Positions 1 to 11,085 of a stretch of DNA of 64,000 bases are shown here, piece by piece. The first letter of the stretch is position 1, and every line of letters begins with the position of its first letter. Position numbers and translations under genes: made by a program. The notes beneath the pieces were generated by a model, which was not told where the DNA came from, did not search any database, and was given only the letters and a program-made list of their open reading frames with translations. Location: assembly GCA_036172665.1 (NCBI GenBank), contig CM069870.1:62558212-62622211 (forward strand), in the 5' to 3' direction. The stretch comes from Prosopocoilus inquinatus. Taxonomy: Eukaryota; Arthropoda; Insecta; Coleoptera; Lucanidae.

Positions 1-2105
1 AATGGAGATAGCTAACTTTTGTTTTCTCCACTGAGTTTTTCTTGAAAAAGTAGCACTGGGTCACGAAAACGGTTTTCTTCTATTCCTATAAATAACTGAG
101 AAACCCTGTAAAACCATCAAAAATGGACCACACTGTACAACCATATTTGTTATTTTATGAGAACAGTACAAGCAAAGCTAAACAGCGCTTTAAATTTTGA
201 ACTTTTTCCAAACAAATGTCTTTTGAATTTTCGCTTATTTTTTAAACAAAAACCTAATTACGTCAACTTTTCTGTTTTGCCTTTCATATTAAGTTTTTTT
301 TAATTTTTTCTTTAACATACAAGTTTTTTTTATTTTTTTTTGCAATCTATGTTTCAGTAGATCATCTTCTTTTCAGTATTTTTGTCTTTTTAGTTGTATG
401 CTATCCAAAACAGCTTATATGTAGGTACACTACACTACACTAATTTTGTTATTAAAGATTTTATTTAATGAAATAATAATACTAAGGATTACACATTAAA
501 ATAAATTGAAATTACTAAACCAGAATTGAATTAGAACATGATATAAGAATGTTATTTGAACTTGATCTTATTTTTATTTGCACGAGTTATCCTTTGGCGC
601 GTGTTTTATTAATCAACTCCGCAAGTTTGATTTATGCATTATACGTAATACATGACTGCAGTTCCTATCAGAACCGAATCCCGCAGCTGTGAATTAAACT
701 TTGGGGACAATATTGAAAACAAACTGCAGGAATTAGTTGTCCAAGTTTCCAAACCACAGTTAATGGACTTTACATTCGAATATTGTACCGCATCGATAAT
801 TAATTTTATTGCGGTGTTACACTGATATTAAATCACCAAAACAAATTGGTTTACATTTTTCTAAACAATTTATTTAATTTATGACATTCCTTTAATTAAT
901 TAATATTTCCTCTTTGGGTGAGACTGTTCTAGACTATTCTATTTGTTGTATTGTTGAATCTCAACTCAAATAATACTAATATTAAAACACAAATTTTGTT
1001 ACAAGTACAAAATGATATGGTGATCAATAAAACACATTAAACCACAACTGACCGAAACCTAAGTCAGCCTTGAAGCCACTACGTTGTGCAGAATCCTACA
1101 GGATTTGCTGTACGTAGAAGGCATATCCTGAATGAAATCAAAAGGTGAACACATCGAAAGCTGAAATGGCCATCATCACCCAAGACAGTCAACAAGCATC
1201 GTTACAAGAAGATGTTCATGTTATGTGAATATATGCATTGTTAATTAACAAGGATTGTTAATCCAAATAAACAATAACGTTGCAATATGTATATGGTTTA
1301 ATTGGTTTGGTCTATTTTTTCGAAGAGCTTTCAATTTATTGCATAAATTAAATAGTACAAAAAATTGGATACTGGAAGAAGACCTTTATGTACACTTGTA
1401 ATCTAAAATAGTGTCTCCCTATTAAAATGTAAAATCGAAGTCTAATCCCTTCTGGTCACACTAAGGAATAGTACAAGTAGACTGGCACATATCGGATTCT
1501 TATCAGTCCTGCACTGTCTGCCTGCATGTTACAGAGAATATCCAAACGGTTACATTTCATTACTTTTAATCATTTCTAACTGTACCTTCTTCAAGTTTCT
1601 CTTCATTTAAACCATATACCCAATTGCGTAACTAGAAGTCAAGTCACCAGGTTGCAAAATTTTTGTTTAACGCCTAATATGTGTAATATAAAAAAAATAA
1701 TGCAGGATGTTCAAGGGGGTTTAAGTTGTGGTACGATGTTATTGGTTATTTTGAGTATAAAATTCACATAAACATTGATGCACAAAAAGAGAAACGGAAA
1801 AGTTAATGCAATTGTTCCAGAAAAGGATTAAAAAGAACATTTACAAGAAAATATACTTATACGTAGGTGTTCTTCAAGAAAAGGTCAATACTTCGTGGGG
1901 GTGTATAGTATGTTATCATAAGCCAAAAACTTAACGTATACAGGTAGTATTTTATTAATTGATTCCGACACAAATACTGATTAAATACTGAACTATAATT
2001 ATTTTTATTTTCTTTAGTGATGTTAAGCGGGGGTTAAATCTAATTGTGGCAGTGGGTAATGACCACCCCAAGAGGCGATTCGAAAAAGTAAAAATAGACT
2101 CTTCT
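1..2105. other. AT-rich DNA without a recognised gene
   Basis: No reading frame with recognisable protein similarity and no convincing splice-bounded exon was seen on either strand. There is a short run of CTACA units near 424-440. An imperfect inverted repeat near 1079-1125 flanks the sequence AATCCTACAGGATT. Nothing else can be supported. Confidence 0.5.
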
Positions 2106-2106
2106 T

Positions 2107-2809
2107 ATACCGGGTGTCTTACAAAAAACACCACCATGCACAGTAGAGTTATAGCACCACGCTATAACTATTAGATATTAATAATCCGATTTTAGTAATT
2201 CAAAAACTACGCAAGACTAGTTTATAACTATATTTATAACTATATTACAAAAGAGTAACGTTTCATTTCATTTCATTTCAATTTCGACTTTTGGCTATGG
2301 ATCTAAATTCCTACTTAAAACGCCCTAAATTGATATTAATTTCATTCATAAATTCAAATTTAAAAAAATTCATAAATTTAATTTGAATTTATAAATGAAA
2401 ATCATGTCAATTTAAGACGATTTAAGTAGGAACGTAGCTCCATAGCCAAAAGTCGAGGTCTAGCTAACGCGAATAACACGAACTCGCGCTTTTACAGGAT
2501 TCCAAGGCACACTTCATTTTTATTTTAATAGCGAAATTAGTTCGTTAAAGGATTTTAAAAATTCAATTTGAATAAATCGTTAAATTCAGAAAAAGATTCT
2601 TTATCAAACCGAATGAAAAAAAATATCTAGTGCTATTTAAAAAAAGAAAGTTGACTATCGCTTGAGAAAAATTTCAAATAAAAAAAAATTGAAATGTTGC
2701 TATATTACAGTATTTATAAACTATTCTTGCATAGTTTTTGAATTATTAAAATCGGATTATTTATAACAGATTTATAGCGTGATGCGTTTTTTTATAAGAC
2801 ACCCGGTAT
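2107..2809. mobile_element. Fold-back/MITE-type element with long inverted ends
   Basis: The left end reads TATACCGGGTGTCTTA and the right end is its inverse (TAAGACACCCGGTATA). The arms continue for about 100 bases: the left segment with AATCCGATTTTAGTAATTC and AAAAACTACGCAAGA is mirrored at about 2726-2760. The TA at both outer edges fits a TA target site, as in Tc1/mariner-type MITEs. There is no coding capacity. The arms have diverged, so it is old. Confidence 0.75.
2282..2457. repeat. Palindrome nested in the centre of the fold-back element
   Basis: TTTCGACTTTTGGCTATGGA at the left edge is mirrored by TCCATAGCCAAAAGTCGAG at the right edge. The inner sequence CCTACTTAAAACG / CGATTTAAGTAGG is mirrored as well. 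This is either an independent insertion inside the larger element or its inner stem. Confidence 0.7.
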
Positions 2810-3183
2810 AAACTTTTTGACTCACTCTACTCACTCTACACCTCCCTGAAGTATTAACCTTTCCTCCGGAAACACTTGATATAAGAAGAAATTTGACGTT
2901 ATATATATTTTTTTAATTAAAAAAAAATGTGCCCTTAGTAGTTGCAAATACATGAAAAATCTATTTCTTTTGCTAAATATCATGAAACAAACGAATAACT
3001 TAACAAAACTAGATTTTTTTGTTACTTTATTAGAAATCATACATGCAAAAATTAAAATTAACTAAGTTTAAATTTTGATATGTTTTCAAAAGTTGCATTT
3101 ACTTCCAGTATCGAATACTTTCTTCGACGTTTTCGATTTGTAAATCCAAAGGACTCTGAGGAACGAACACTTGGCATGTTCAC

Positions 3184-3316
3184 GAATTAAAACACGGACC
3201 AACTTAGAAATTATTTGATTGTCTTTAATTTGACTTCAGTAAAATATATTAATATTTTTACTGAAGCCAAATTAAAGTCGATCAAATAATTTCTAAGTTG
3301 GTCCGTGTTTTAATTC
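3184..3316. repeat. Near-perfect 133-base hairpin (fold-back MITE)
   Basis: The left arm starts GAATTAAAACACGGACCAAC and the right arm ends GTTGGTCCGTGTTTTAATTC. The arms are about 60 bases long with few mismatches, around a short AT loop (ATATATTAATAT). The high arm identity suggests recent origin or maintenance. No coding potential. Confidence 0.8.
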
Positions 3317-3471
3317 GATTCATGATTGAGGATACCTACCTACTTATTTAGAAAAAAAATAATGAAACATGTTTTTTTTTAATATATCAAAAACAAATGA
3401 ATACCGCAGCCAGATTTTCTGCTACTGCCACTTAATTATTATTATTAATATTAAAAATTATATAAAACTTA

Positions 3472-3594
3472 TAGCGTTTTCCGCTGGCTGCATCAGTGTG
3501 CACTGAGTGTATCTTTATCTCGTTTTATTACATAAAGCTGAACCGAGATGGAGATACACTCAGTGCGCACTGGTGCGGCCAGTGGAGAAAGCTA
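3472..3594. mobile_element. MITE copy A, terminus TAGCGTTTTCCGCTGG
   Basis: The left end TAGCGTTTTCCGCTGGCTGC is mirrored by GCGGCCAGTGGAGAAAGCTA at the right end. Inside, CACTGAGTGTATCT pairs with AGATACACTCAGTG. The same terminus occurs at 4663 and 5205, so this is a family with at least two local copies. Confidence 0.65.
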
Positions 3595-3670
3595 CTAGAG
3601 TTATGTTCTGATATACTTTGGAAAAATTTGTTCATGTTAGGTACATTCATTCATCATACTGTAATGTGTA

Positions 3671-4618
3671 CTGGGCGATTCAAAATAAGTATCCGACCCG
3701 TTAACCACATGTAGTACACAAAGAAACAAAACAAAAGTCTCTATGCATAAAGGGTCTGGAATGCACAGTTTTTAAGATACAATGCAGATATAAATTGGTT
3801 GATGGGCACTGGTACGACTATATTGCGTTTTTATTTATGGCTTTCTGCGAAAAAAATGTATAACATGCAATTTATTCTTGCGGACTTCGCACTTGTGTAT
3901 ACATGCATAAGAAATGAATCGTAATTTTCATTTTGGGGTCAAAGAAGGTTAATTTTTGGAATTTCTCTGACAAATTTATTTCTTGCAAATTCGTACTTGA
4001 ATGACTTAGAGACCCTCTACTAACAGTCTGGCAGAATGAGGTGCATTTTTAATTTGTCCCGCCATATTTCAGCAAAACGTACTTCAGCCAATGATAAGAA
4101 AGAATGGAAGTGCAGTTTAGCGCCGCCAACACTTGAACATAATAATAATAATAATAACTTCTTTATTTTCCATATGATAATTAGTTACTTAACTGACGTG
4201 ATACTCAAAGGAAAGTCATAAGGCGGGGTTCACAAACGTGGTCTACCACCCAAACCTTACATAGTAAAAATAAATAGATTGTCATTTAAGGCCTACACCT
4301 AACTTAAGCTAGATTCTGTGTTCTAGAAGTAGGAAACTGAGAATTAGTTTTTAACGAACTTATAACATGTATGACATGAAATTGTTCCATATGAGAACGA
4401 AATTATCATTGAAAATAAGCAAGCAAGGTTAAGTAATATTGTCAACTTGACACTGACGGGGCTTTTCGCTGAAATTTGACGTTGCAAAAGCAAGCAAGGT
4501 TAAAAGTCTCTTTTTGCTGGAAGATAGCTGGCTCTGCCAGACTCTAACTAGAGGGTCTCTAGAATGACTTTAGTAAATACGGTCCTAACGGGTCGGATAC
4601 TTAGTCTAATTCACCCTG
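3671..4618. mobile_element. 950-base TIR element with TA flanks
   Basis: The left end CTGGGCGATTCAAAATAAGT followed by ATCCGACCCGTTA is mirrored at the right by TAACGGGTCGGATACTTAG and TTCACCCTG. TA dinucleotides flank both ends (3669-3670 and 4619-4620). A second inverted pair, TAGAGACCCTCTA with AGTCTGGCAGA, lies at about 4004-4034 and 4535-4564. It contains an ATA microsatellite near 4140. No transposase is seen, so this is a non-autonomous Tc1/mariner-like element by inference. Confidence 0.65.
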
Positions 4619-4662
4619 TATATTTTTAATGATGTATGTACTTTGTTTTCTATACCAACTAA

Positions 4663-5205
4663 TAGCGTTTTCCGCTGATATGCACTGAGTTTTTTGATGT
4701 TCGACTTTAAAAATATCTAACCTCAAACAAACATGAATTTGAATGATTTAGGGGCCATTTCATAAGCGAACTAAACGAGACTCTAAAATAAAAGTCACAT
4801 TCCGATGTGTAAATAACTATGTTTTTGCATTTGTTTTGACGTCTGACTGTGACTTTAGATTTAAAATCTCCTTTAGTTCGTTTATGAAACAGGCGCTTAA
4901 ATGCATTAATAGGCAACATCGAAACTGAGAATTTGTTTAATAGCTTTTTTGTGGATTGATTTATCATAAAATTACTTTTAAACTACAAGAACTTAATATA
5001 ATCCGATAAAATTTGCCGCCATATTTGGTGCACTGAGGTTGATAGCAAGGGCCACTTTTAATACACTCAGTGCGATTTTTATGAGTGCTCGTGCGCTAGC
5101 GAAAAACAAAACACTTAAAAAGTGCAATAAATTGTATAATACCAGTGGAATATAACCTTCTGTGTGTGAGTGCGAGAAAAGAAAATGCAACCAGCGGAAA
5201 ACGCA
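4663..5205. mobile_element. MITE copy B, terminus TAGCGTTTTCCGCTG
   Basis: TAGCGTTTTCCGCTG at the left is mirrored by CAGCGGAAAACGCA at the right. Subterminal TGCACTGAG and CACTCAGTGCG motifs are shared with the shorter copy at 3472. About 400 bases of extra internal AT-rich sequence make it longer than that copy. No coding potential is evident. Confidence 0.55.
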
Positions 5206-5298
5206 AGACTTCTTAATTTTGGTCTTGGCTCAGCCTGAAGCCTATTCCGATTCTCCGCATTTTTAGATTCACATCGATTACAGAAGCATAATGTAAGT

Positions 5299-6261
5299 GT
5301 TTTACAAGACCTATCTTTATGTCATTTAAATATACAAGGTCTTCATAAAAAGACAACTGACTAAGAAATATTTTTGACGCAGAATAACATTGATGTCATT
5401 TGTCTAGATGAACATTGGCTCCGTGATTTCGAAATTAAATTAACCACTATCAACGGGTTTAAGTTAGCGGCACATTTTAGTCGTAACGTAATGAGGCAAG
5501 GTGGATCTGCCGTATGTTTAAAGAATAAATTTACAGTCGATTGTTCTAAATATCACAAAGAATCGTGTTTTGAATGTTGTGCCATTCGTCTTGGCAATAT
5601 TACCATAATTAATATATACAGAACCCCACAGTATAATACAAACAGCTTTTTAGAAACGTTGGATCTCTTATTACATGATTTAACGAGTCATAAAAAAACA
5701 AAGATCATACTTAGTGGCGACTTCAATATAAATTTGTTAAAATCAGATCGTAGATCAGCTAACTTCCTTACCCTTCTACATTCTTACAATTTCACGCCTC
5801 TTGTAAAAGACCCCACTCGTATTGCGAAATGTTCCTCGACGTGTATTGACAATCTCTTTTTAATTTTTTTCATGGCCAATGATAACCAATTGATTGAAAA
5901 TTCGGCGGTTGACTTTTCAGATCACAACTTTCAATCTGTTGTTTTTAATAATATAAACTGTGTTAAACTTACTCTTAATGTACAGTATAGGAATTACTCT
6001 ACCTCTAATCTACTAAAAATTGCAGAAAAGTTGCAACTCGTTAATTGGGATACAGTATATACCACAAATGATGTAGATATTAAGTTGAGGAATTTCTACA
6101 AAGTTTTTTCGGAACCTTTTGAGAATTCGTTTTCAATCAAGTGCAAACAAAAAATACTTCGGAAAACCTGGATCACCAAGGGTATTATCATCTCTTCAAA
6201 AACTAAGAGATCACTTTTTCACACACTTCGTTTTTTTAACAATCCGTGTGTTCTATTATAA
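5299..6261 (+). pseudogene. APE-type endonuclease domain of the non-LTR element
   Basis: This frame encodes the endonuclease that nicks target DNA in retrotransposition. Visible motifs are HLNIQGL near the start, DVICLDEHWL (catalytic Glu region), IINIYRTP, ILSGDFNINLL (the GDFN motif) and FSDHNFQSVVF (the SDH motif near 5920). A TAA stop at 5362-5364 breaks the frame just after HLNIQGLHKKTTD, so the part beyond it appears as a separate 295-residue frame without an ATG. The frame then shifts between 6119 and 6261 into the RT frame. The order of motifs is complete, which suggests recent decay. Confidence 0.8.
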
Positions 6262-7879
6262 AAAGTACGCAAAAATCTTAAAGCGAGTAGTAAAAACTGC
6301 GAATAAAATGGATAATGATAAACTGATTTTTAACTCCCGTAATACTGCTAAAACTGTGTGGAATATTTTAAAAGATGAACTAGGACTCTCGGATAATAAT
6401 AATGAATCCTTACGTCGCCAGGTGGATGATCAAATTGTTGACTCCCCAAAAACCATTTCTAATCTATTTAACGAGTATTTCGGATCAATACAAAATGATA
6501 TCAGTCGTGTAAACAATGGCGAGTGTTATGAAAAACTAAAGAAAACGAATTTTACATCCCGACATTCATTATTTCTATTACCTATAGATGAATCAGAAAT
6601 TAAGGTCAGCGTAAAGGCACTAAAAAACACGAATGCTACCGGCACAGATAACATACCTATAAAAATTTTGAAATATAATATTGACATTCTTGCAAATATC
6701 ATAAGTAATATTATCAACTGTAGTTTTAAAACAGGTAAATACCCGCAATGCTTTAAAACCGCTAAAATTCTACCAGCGTACAAGAAATCAGACAAATTTA
6801 TTGTCTCAAACTATAGGCCAATAGCAATTTTGCCGGCTTTATCAAAAAATTTTGAGTCCGCTATTAAATCCCGAGTTGTCAGCTTCTTAGAGAAAAATAA
6901 CATTGTTAACAGTGCTCAACATGGCTTACGTGCCGGGAGATCCGTTAATACAGCCCTTACATCTTTTTTATCAAATTTATACAATCTTGTTAATGAGAAA
7001 AAACTTGTGGCCTGTTTGAATTGTGATCTCTCCAAAGCATTCGACTTGGTCGACCACAATATATTAATAAACAAACTGTTATTTTACGGTATAAGAGGTA
7101 CTCCTTTGAAACTGTTGAGTTCATATTTACAAAACAGGAAACAGTATACGGCGATTACAGACAAGGCATCTGGTCAAAACTTTAATTCGAATTTACTCCA
7201 GGTAAATAAAGGTATTCCTCAGGGCTCAGGTTTAGGTCCTTTTCTGTTCCTAATTTTCATGAATGACCTTCCGTGTAATATTGATAGTCGACTTATACTC
7301 TACACCGACGATACCAGTGTATGCGTGTATTGCGAGGATGAAACCTCATTAAAGAACAAAATCGAAGGTACGCTTCATGAACTTGTTAACTGGTTTACCG
7401 CCAATAATCTAAAAATAAACACGGAGAAGACAAATATTTTAATTTTCCCTTCAACAAATCTTGAATCGACTCTTTCTTTTAACTATAAAGACCTGCTAAT
7501 AAAACCATTTTCTACATCAACATTTCTTGGCTTAGTTGTCGATTGCGAATTACGTTGGTCCAAACACTTCAATAAATTATGTCCGAAGTTGACAAGGGCA
7601 GTTTTTGCTTTGAGGCGTTTAATACCGATATGTAATAAAGTATCTTTACTGTCGTCATATCACGGCTATTTTGAGTCAATTGCACGCTATGCTGTACTGT
7701 TTTGGAGAAACAGAGACAACTTAGACAAAGTTCTTAAACTACAAAAGCAATGCATACGCATTATATTAAAACTGCCTCCCCGCGAATCTTACAGAAACCA
7801 CTTTGCTTCACTCCGTATTTTAACGATTATCAATCTTTACATATATGAAAACTCAATCTATCTATGCATTTACGAATAG
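6119..7879 (+). pseudogene. Reverse transcriptase of the non-LTR element
   Basis: The frame is about 586 residues long and carries RT motifs in order: NYRPIAILPALSKNFE, SAQHGLRAGRSVNTAL, CDLSKAFDLVDH at about 7020-7055 (motif A Asp), GIPQGSGLGPFLF at about 7213-7251, and YTDD at 7301-7312 (motif C). YTDD is unusual beside the FADD of many non-LTR elements but keeps both aspartates. The endonuclease lies upstream in another frame with overlap, and the C-terminus shifts again near 7845. It would have made cDNA on a nicked target. Confidence 0.85.
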
Positions 7880-8123
7880 TCGAAATGATTTACAAAAAGT
7901 TGATTCCCACGACTACTTAACCCGCAAAAAAAACCAAATCAAATTGAAGATTCCACAAACAAGTCTTTATGAAAAATCATTTCTCTACAACAGTTTCAAG
8001 ATTTTCAATAAACTGTCCACCGAAATCACGCATGTGAGTAATGTTAAACTATTTGTTAAAAAACTAAAAGTATATCTTCTAAGTAATGTGTTTTATACTG
8101 TCAACGAATTTTTTAGTCAATAG
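7845..8123 (+). pseudogene. C-terminal extension of the RT protein (frameshifted)
   Basis: A 92-residue frame continues the RT protein in the next frame. It includes HDYLTRKKNQIKLKIPQTSL, typical of the tail in which Jockey/CR1-type proteins end, and YNSFKIFNKL. The stop at 8121-8123 is probably the genuine ORF2 terminator. A 3' UTR of about 290 bases follows. Confidence 0.65.
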
Positions 8124-8420
8124 CGTTTAAGTGATATCAATGTTTCTTGAGAATGCTTCATTACGCCCCTATATTTAATTTTTAATTCGTAAGCAATCTT
8201 ATGTTTGTGATATGTGTTTATGTACCTTTTCTTCATGTGATATTTTTAAATAACTTGCTATGATCTGATCATGTTTGTGATATTTATGTATGTTTTGATA
8301 TTTTTAAGTAACTTATGATCTGTGTTGCTATTTTCTTTTTATGAGCTGTGTATACCTGTCAAATTCTACATCATTGCACCATGATTTATGAATAAAGAAT
8401 TATTATTATTAATTAATTAA

Positions 8421-9051
8421 GGTGTGTGGACTGTTAAATTTTGTTGCTACGGTAATAAGCAATCGTAGAACTGCAGTTTAAATTTTAAAGGACCTCTAAA
8501 TTTTAACAGGCCGTTAATAAGTTCCAGAATCCACCCACCTATCTCTTAAAAAATGAAAGAGCTGTCAAAATTTTAGATGGAATACGCTTCAACTGTTTCT
8601 CTACTGGGTTAGAAATCCTAATTCATTTAACAGGTCACAGTTATATGCGAATTAAATATAAAATCGATAAGAAAAATCAGTGCCGCGAGAATATTTTATT
8701 TTGTTAAGAAAAGTTTTAGTTTCTTAGACTTGGGCAGACGCCTATGATATAGCTCGGCGCCGGGTTGCTTTGCAACCCCTGCGACCCCTATTGCTACGCC
8801 ACTGCACATACCTATATAGATACAAATTTTCTTCTTAATTTAAAAATAGATTATTGATGTACGAAAGGGATCCCCCAAAATATAATCAATTTTACTCCTC
8901 AGCAAATACGACCGACGATATGAAACAGATTAAACCCAACGCGACGTGCAAGATAAAACATAAATCTCGGGCAATATTGACGGAAAAAATATTGACTAAT
9001 AAATTTTACGAGCGTCCGATAAACCCTCCCCGATTACCCTAATCACGTTAC
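8421..9051. other. Non-coding stretch, possible intron of the 9.1-kb gene
   Basis: No recognisable gene. If the exon at 9052-9220 is real, this sequence is the start of its first intron on the minus strand. I found no matching downstream exon here or further left. Confidence 0.4.
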
Positions 9052-9220
9052 CTTCATATTCCGCCCTCCCGCCGACCAATTTAATGCCGCCCTCCGCCTT
9101 CTTCAATCGCTTCAGATGTTTCTTGACCAAATTCGCCCTCTTCCTCTTGGCCTCCACGTCGGAGCCATCCACGAGGAGCGCCATCACCAAGAGAGCGAGG
9201 AGGACGTGCCTGACGCACAT
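9052..9220 (-). CDS. Candidate first exon: signal peptide plus start of an SRCR-like domain
   Basis: On the minus strand an ATG at 9220-9218 (context ACACA before it) opens MCVRHVLLALLVMALLVDG, a good secretion signal. A basic stretch (KRKRANLVKKHLKRLKK) follows, then GGIKLVGGRAEYEG, which resembles the first beta strand of scavenger receptor cysteine-rich (SRCR) domains as found in LOXL2-type lysyl oxidases. A splice donor (GAAG/GTAACG) follows at 9052/9051; without splicing the frame stops soon after. The exon is GC-richer than its surroundings, as are the other exons here. Downstream exons were not found, so the gene must extend left of the window or through the retroelement region. The family call rests on about 14 residues. 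Confidence 0.4.
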
Positions 9221-10144
9221 TGTGTCACATGGATTTGAGGCAACTGATCTAAATATTTGCAGCACATATGTAAGCTATGCTTTTTATTACCCTGACATAT
9301 TACATGGTTTGATGACCTTCTCTGACACTTTATCGTAATTTTGATCATATATACTTAGGAAATGTTTGTTATTACAGACCGTCGCCTCTTCGTTTGTATT
9401 GTTACCAAAAAACATGCCCGGTCATCATCTTCTGCAAATATTATCTTGCATAGCAAAAAAAGTGAATTTCTGTTATTTTTCTGTTAAATATATAATATAT
9501 ATAGCGATTAGCTCAATTTTATTCATACAAAAGACTCATCGAATCATATTCTTTCTAATCCTTTGTTCTTCGAACGTCAATGTTATTTGGCAAGCGCGAG
9601 AGAAAAAATAAAATAAAATAACTAAAAATAATGATGTTCTTTAGGTCGTGCACTAAATTTTATTTCTATTTTCGGTAAGATTCGAGTATATTACCAAGCG
9701 ATAAAGATAAGAATAATCGAGCCAGTGACCCTATTTCGGTTGGTTTGTTTGTTTGTTTGAATTACGCGATCATCCATAACCATACCCAAGAGGAACTGTT
9801 TAACTCTTTGTGTTTTCGGAAGTTCTAGGATCCAATTAACCCCGATGTTAAAGGAGATGTCTATAAAATGGAAATGGAGTAATATGCATCATTACGATTG
9901 CGCAGCTAAAGAAAACAGAAATAATCCAATTTTTAAATGTCGCTAAGCAGTATTATTAGCTCTTAAACGAAAGAATAAAAAAATGTTTCCTTTCTTGAAG
10001 TATTTAGTTAAAACCACCATAGAATAAATAAGATAATACGACAGCAGCCCCCCCCGCGAGATCAAAATCTGATCTCGTGCGACTCCATATTTTGGCGCCC
10101 TCTGGCAGATGAGTTGGGGCATACAAAAACGGTCAATTCTCAAA
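9221..10144. other. Non-coding, upstream of the candidate secreted-protein exon
   Basis: No gene seen. It holds a GTTT microsatellite near 9742-9758 and a short C run near 10047. If the exon at 9052-9220 is real, its promoter would lie here; no core element stands out. Confidence 0.4.
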
Positions 10145-11085
10145 ATTATTAAAAGAAATTAAAAAAATGGAAAAAACAAAAGAATTTAAAAAAATTGTAA
10201 ACATTAGGGAATTTTTGTCAAACATTGTCCTTCATTTTTCAAACATTTTCCTTCATTTGTTAAAACATTTTCCTTCACTTTTTTCAAGTTCCTAGCTGCT
10301 GCGAGCCCCCAAAAACGAATAACCTAATCTTCTCATCTGACTAAAGAGGAAACCGTAACAGCCTACATAATTTATTTTTTACCTAACAAAATTATTAAGT
10401 ACATTAATTTTTTTATAAAAAATTTGGCACACAAAACTTTTCTACTTTTAATTGCCGCAGTTAATTAGTCTATTTTAGTCGTTGTTTTGCCGTGAGGTTG
10501 ACGGTTTCACCAGAACTGCCATTAATTTAAAAAAAATTAAAAGACACAAAAGAAAAAGAAAAAACAGAAATATTAAAAAAAATTAAACATTAGGGAATTT
10601 TTGTTAAACATTTTCCTTCGTTTTGAAAACATTTTCCTTCAGTTTGGAAACACTTTCCTTCATTCTGAAAACATTTTCCTTCATTTTGGAAACATTTTCC
10701 TTCATTTTGGAAACATTTTCCTTCATTTTTTTCAAGTTCCTAACTGCAGCGAGCTCTCAAAAAAGAACACCGCGAAGCGCTTTCTTCTCATCTGACTGAG
10801 GAGGCCTCTGTTCAGACCCCCCAGAATGCAAGTGGACGAAACCCGCGTGTTAATAATATTTGAAAAAGAGAAACAGAATCACAAAAGCAAAATGAACTTA
10901 AATTTCTAAGAACTTAAAAAGTAAAATGTAATTTGTTTTTTAACCAAATCGTAACAGCTTACATAATTTTTTTTTTTTACTAATTATATTAAACTTTTAT
11001 AAAAAATTTAGCATATGAAAATTATAAAACTTTTCTATTTTTAAATCCCGCAGTTAACTGTTCTATTTTAGTCGACATTTTGCCG
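10145..11085. repeat. Tandem duplication of a roughly 350-550-base unit
   Basis: Copy 1 (about 10145-10492) and copy 2 (about 10529-11085) share the same order of blocks: ACATTAGGGAATTTTTGT, a minisatellite of CATTTTCCTTCA units, TTTTTTCAAGTTCCTA, GCTGC/CTGCAGCGAGC, CTTCTCATCTGACT, CCGTAACAGC, TTAGTCG and TTTTGCCG. Copy 2 is longer mainly through extra minisatellite units and an insertion near 10810-10940. No coding capacity. Confidence 0.7.
10598..10726. repeat. 21-base minisatellite in the second duplicate
   Basis: About five to six units of the type TTTTGGAAACATTTTCCTTCA in a row. The first duplicate has only about three degenerate units (10213-10280). The AT-rich open frame across it is a by-product of the 21-base period, which is divisible by three. 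Confidence 0.8.

Larger units (their letters stand above)
5290..8420 (+). mobile_element. Decayed non-LTR retrotransposon (endonuclease + RT, Jockey/CR1-like)
   Basis: One plus-strand element is spread over three reading frames: an APE-type endonuclease, a reverse transcriptase and the C-terminal extension, followed by an AT-rich 3' UTR. It ends with AATAAAG at about 8392 and a short ATT/AATTA tail near 8400-8420, as in non-LTR elements that end in simple repeats. In-frame stops and frameshifts show it is inactive. The 5' end is probably truncated, since no upstream ORF1 is seen. Clade assignment is an inference from RT style only. Confidence 0.85.
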
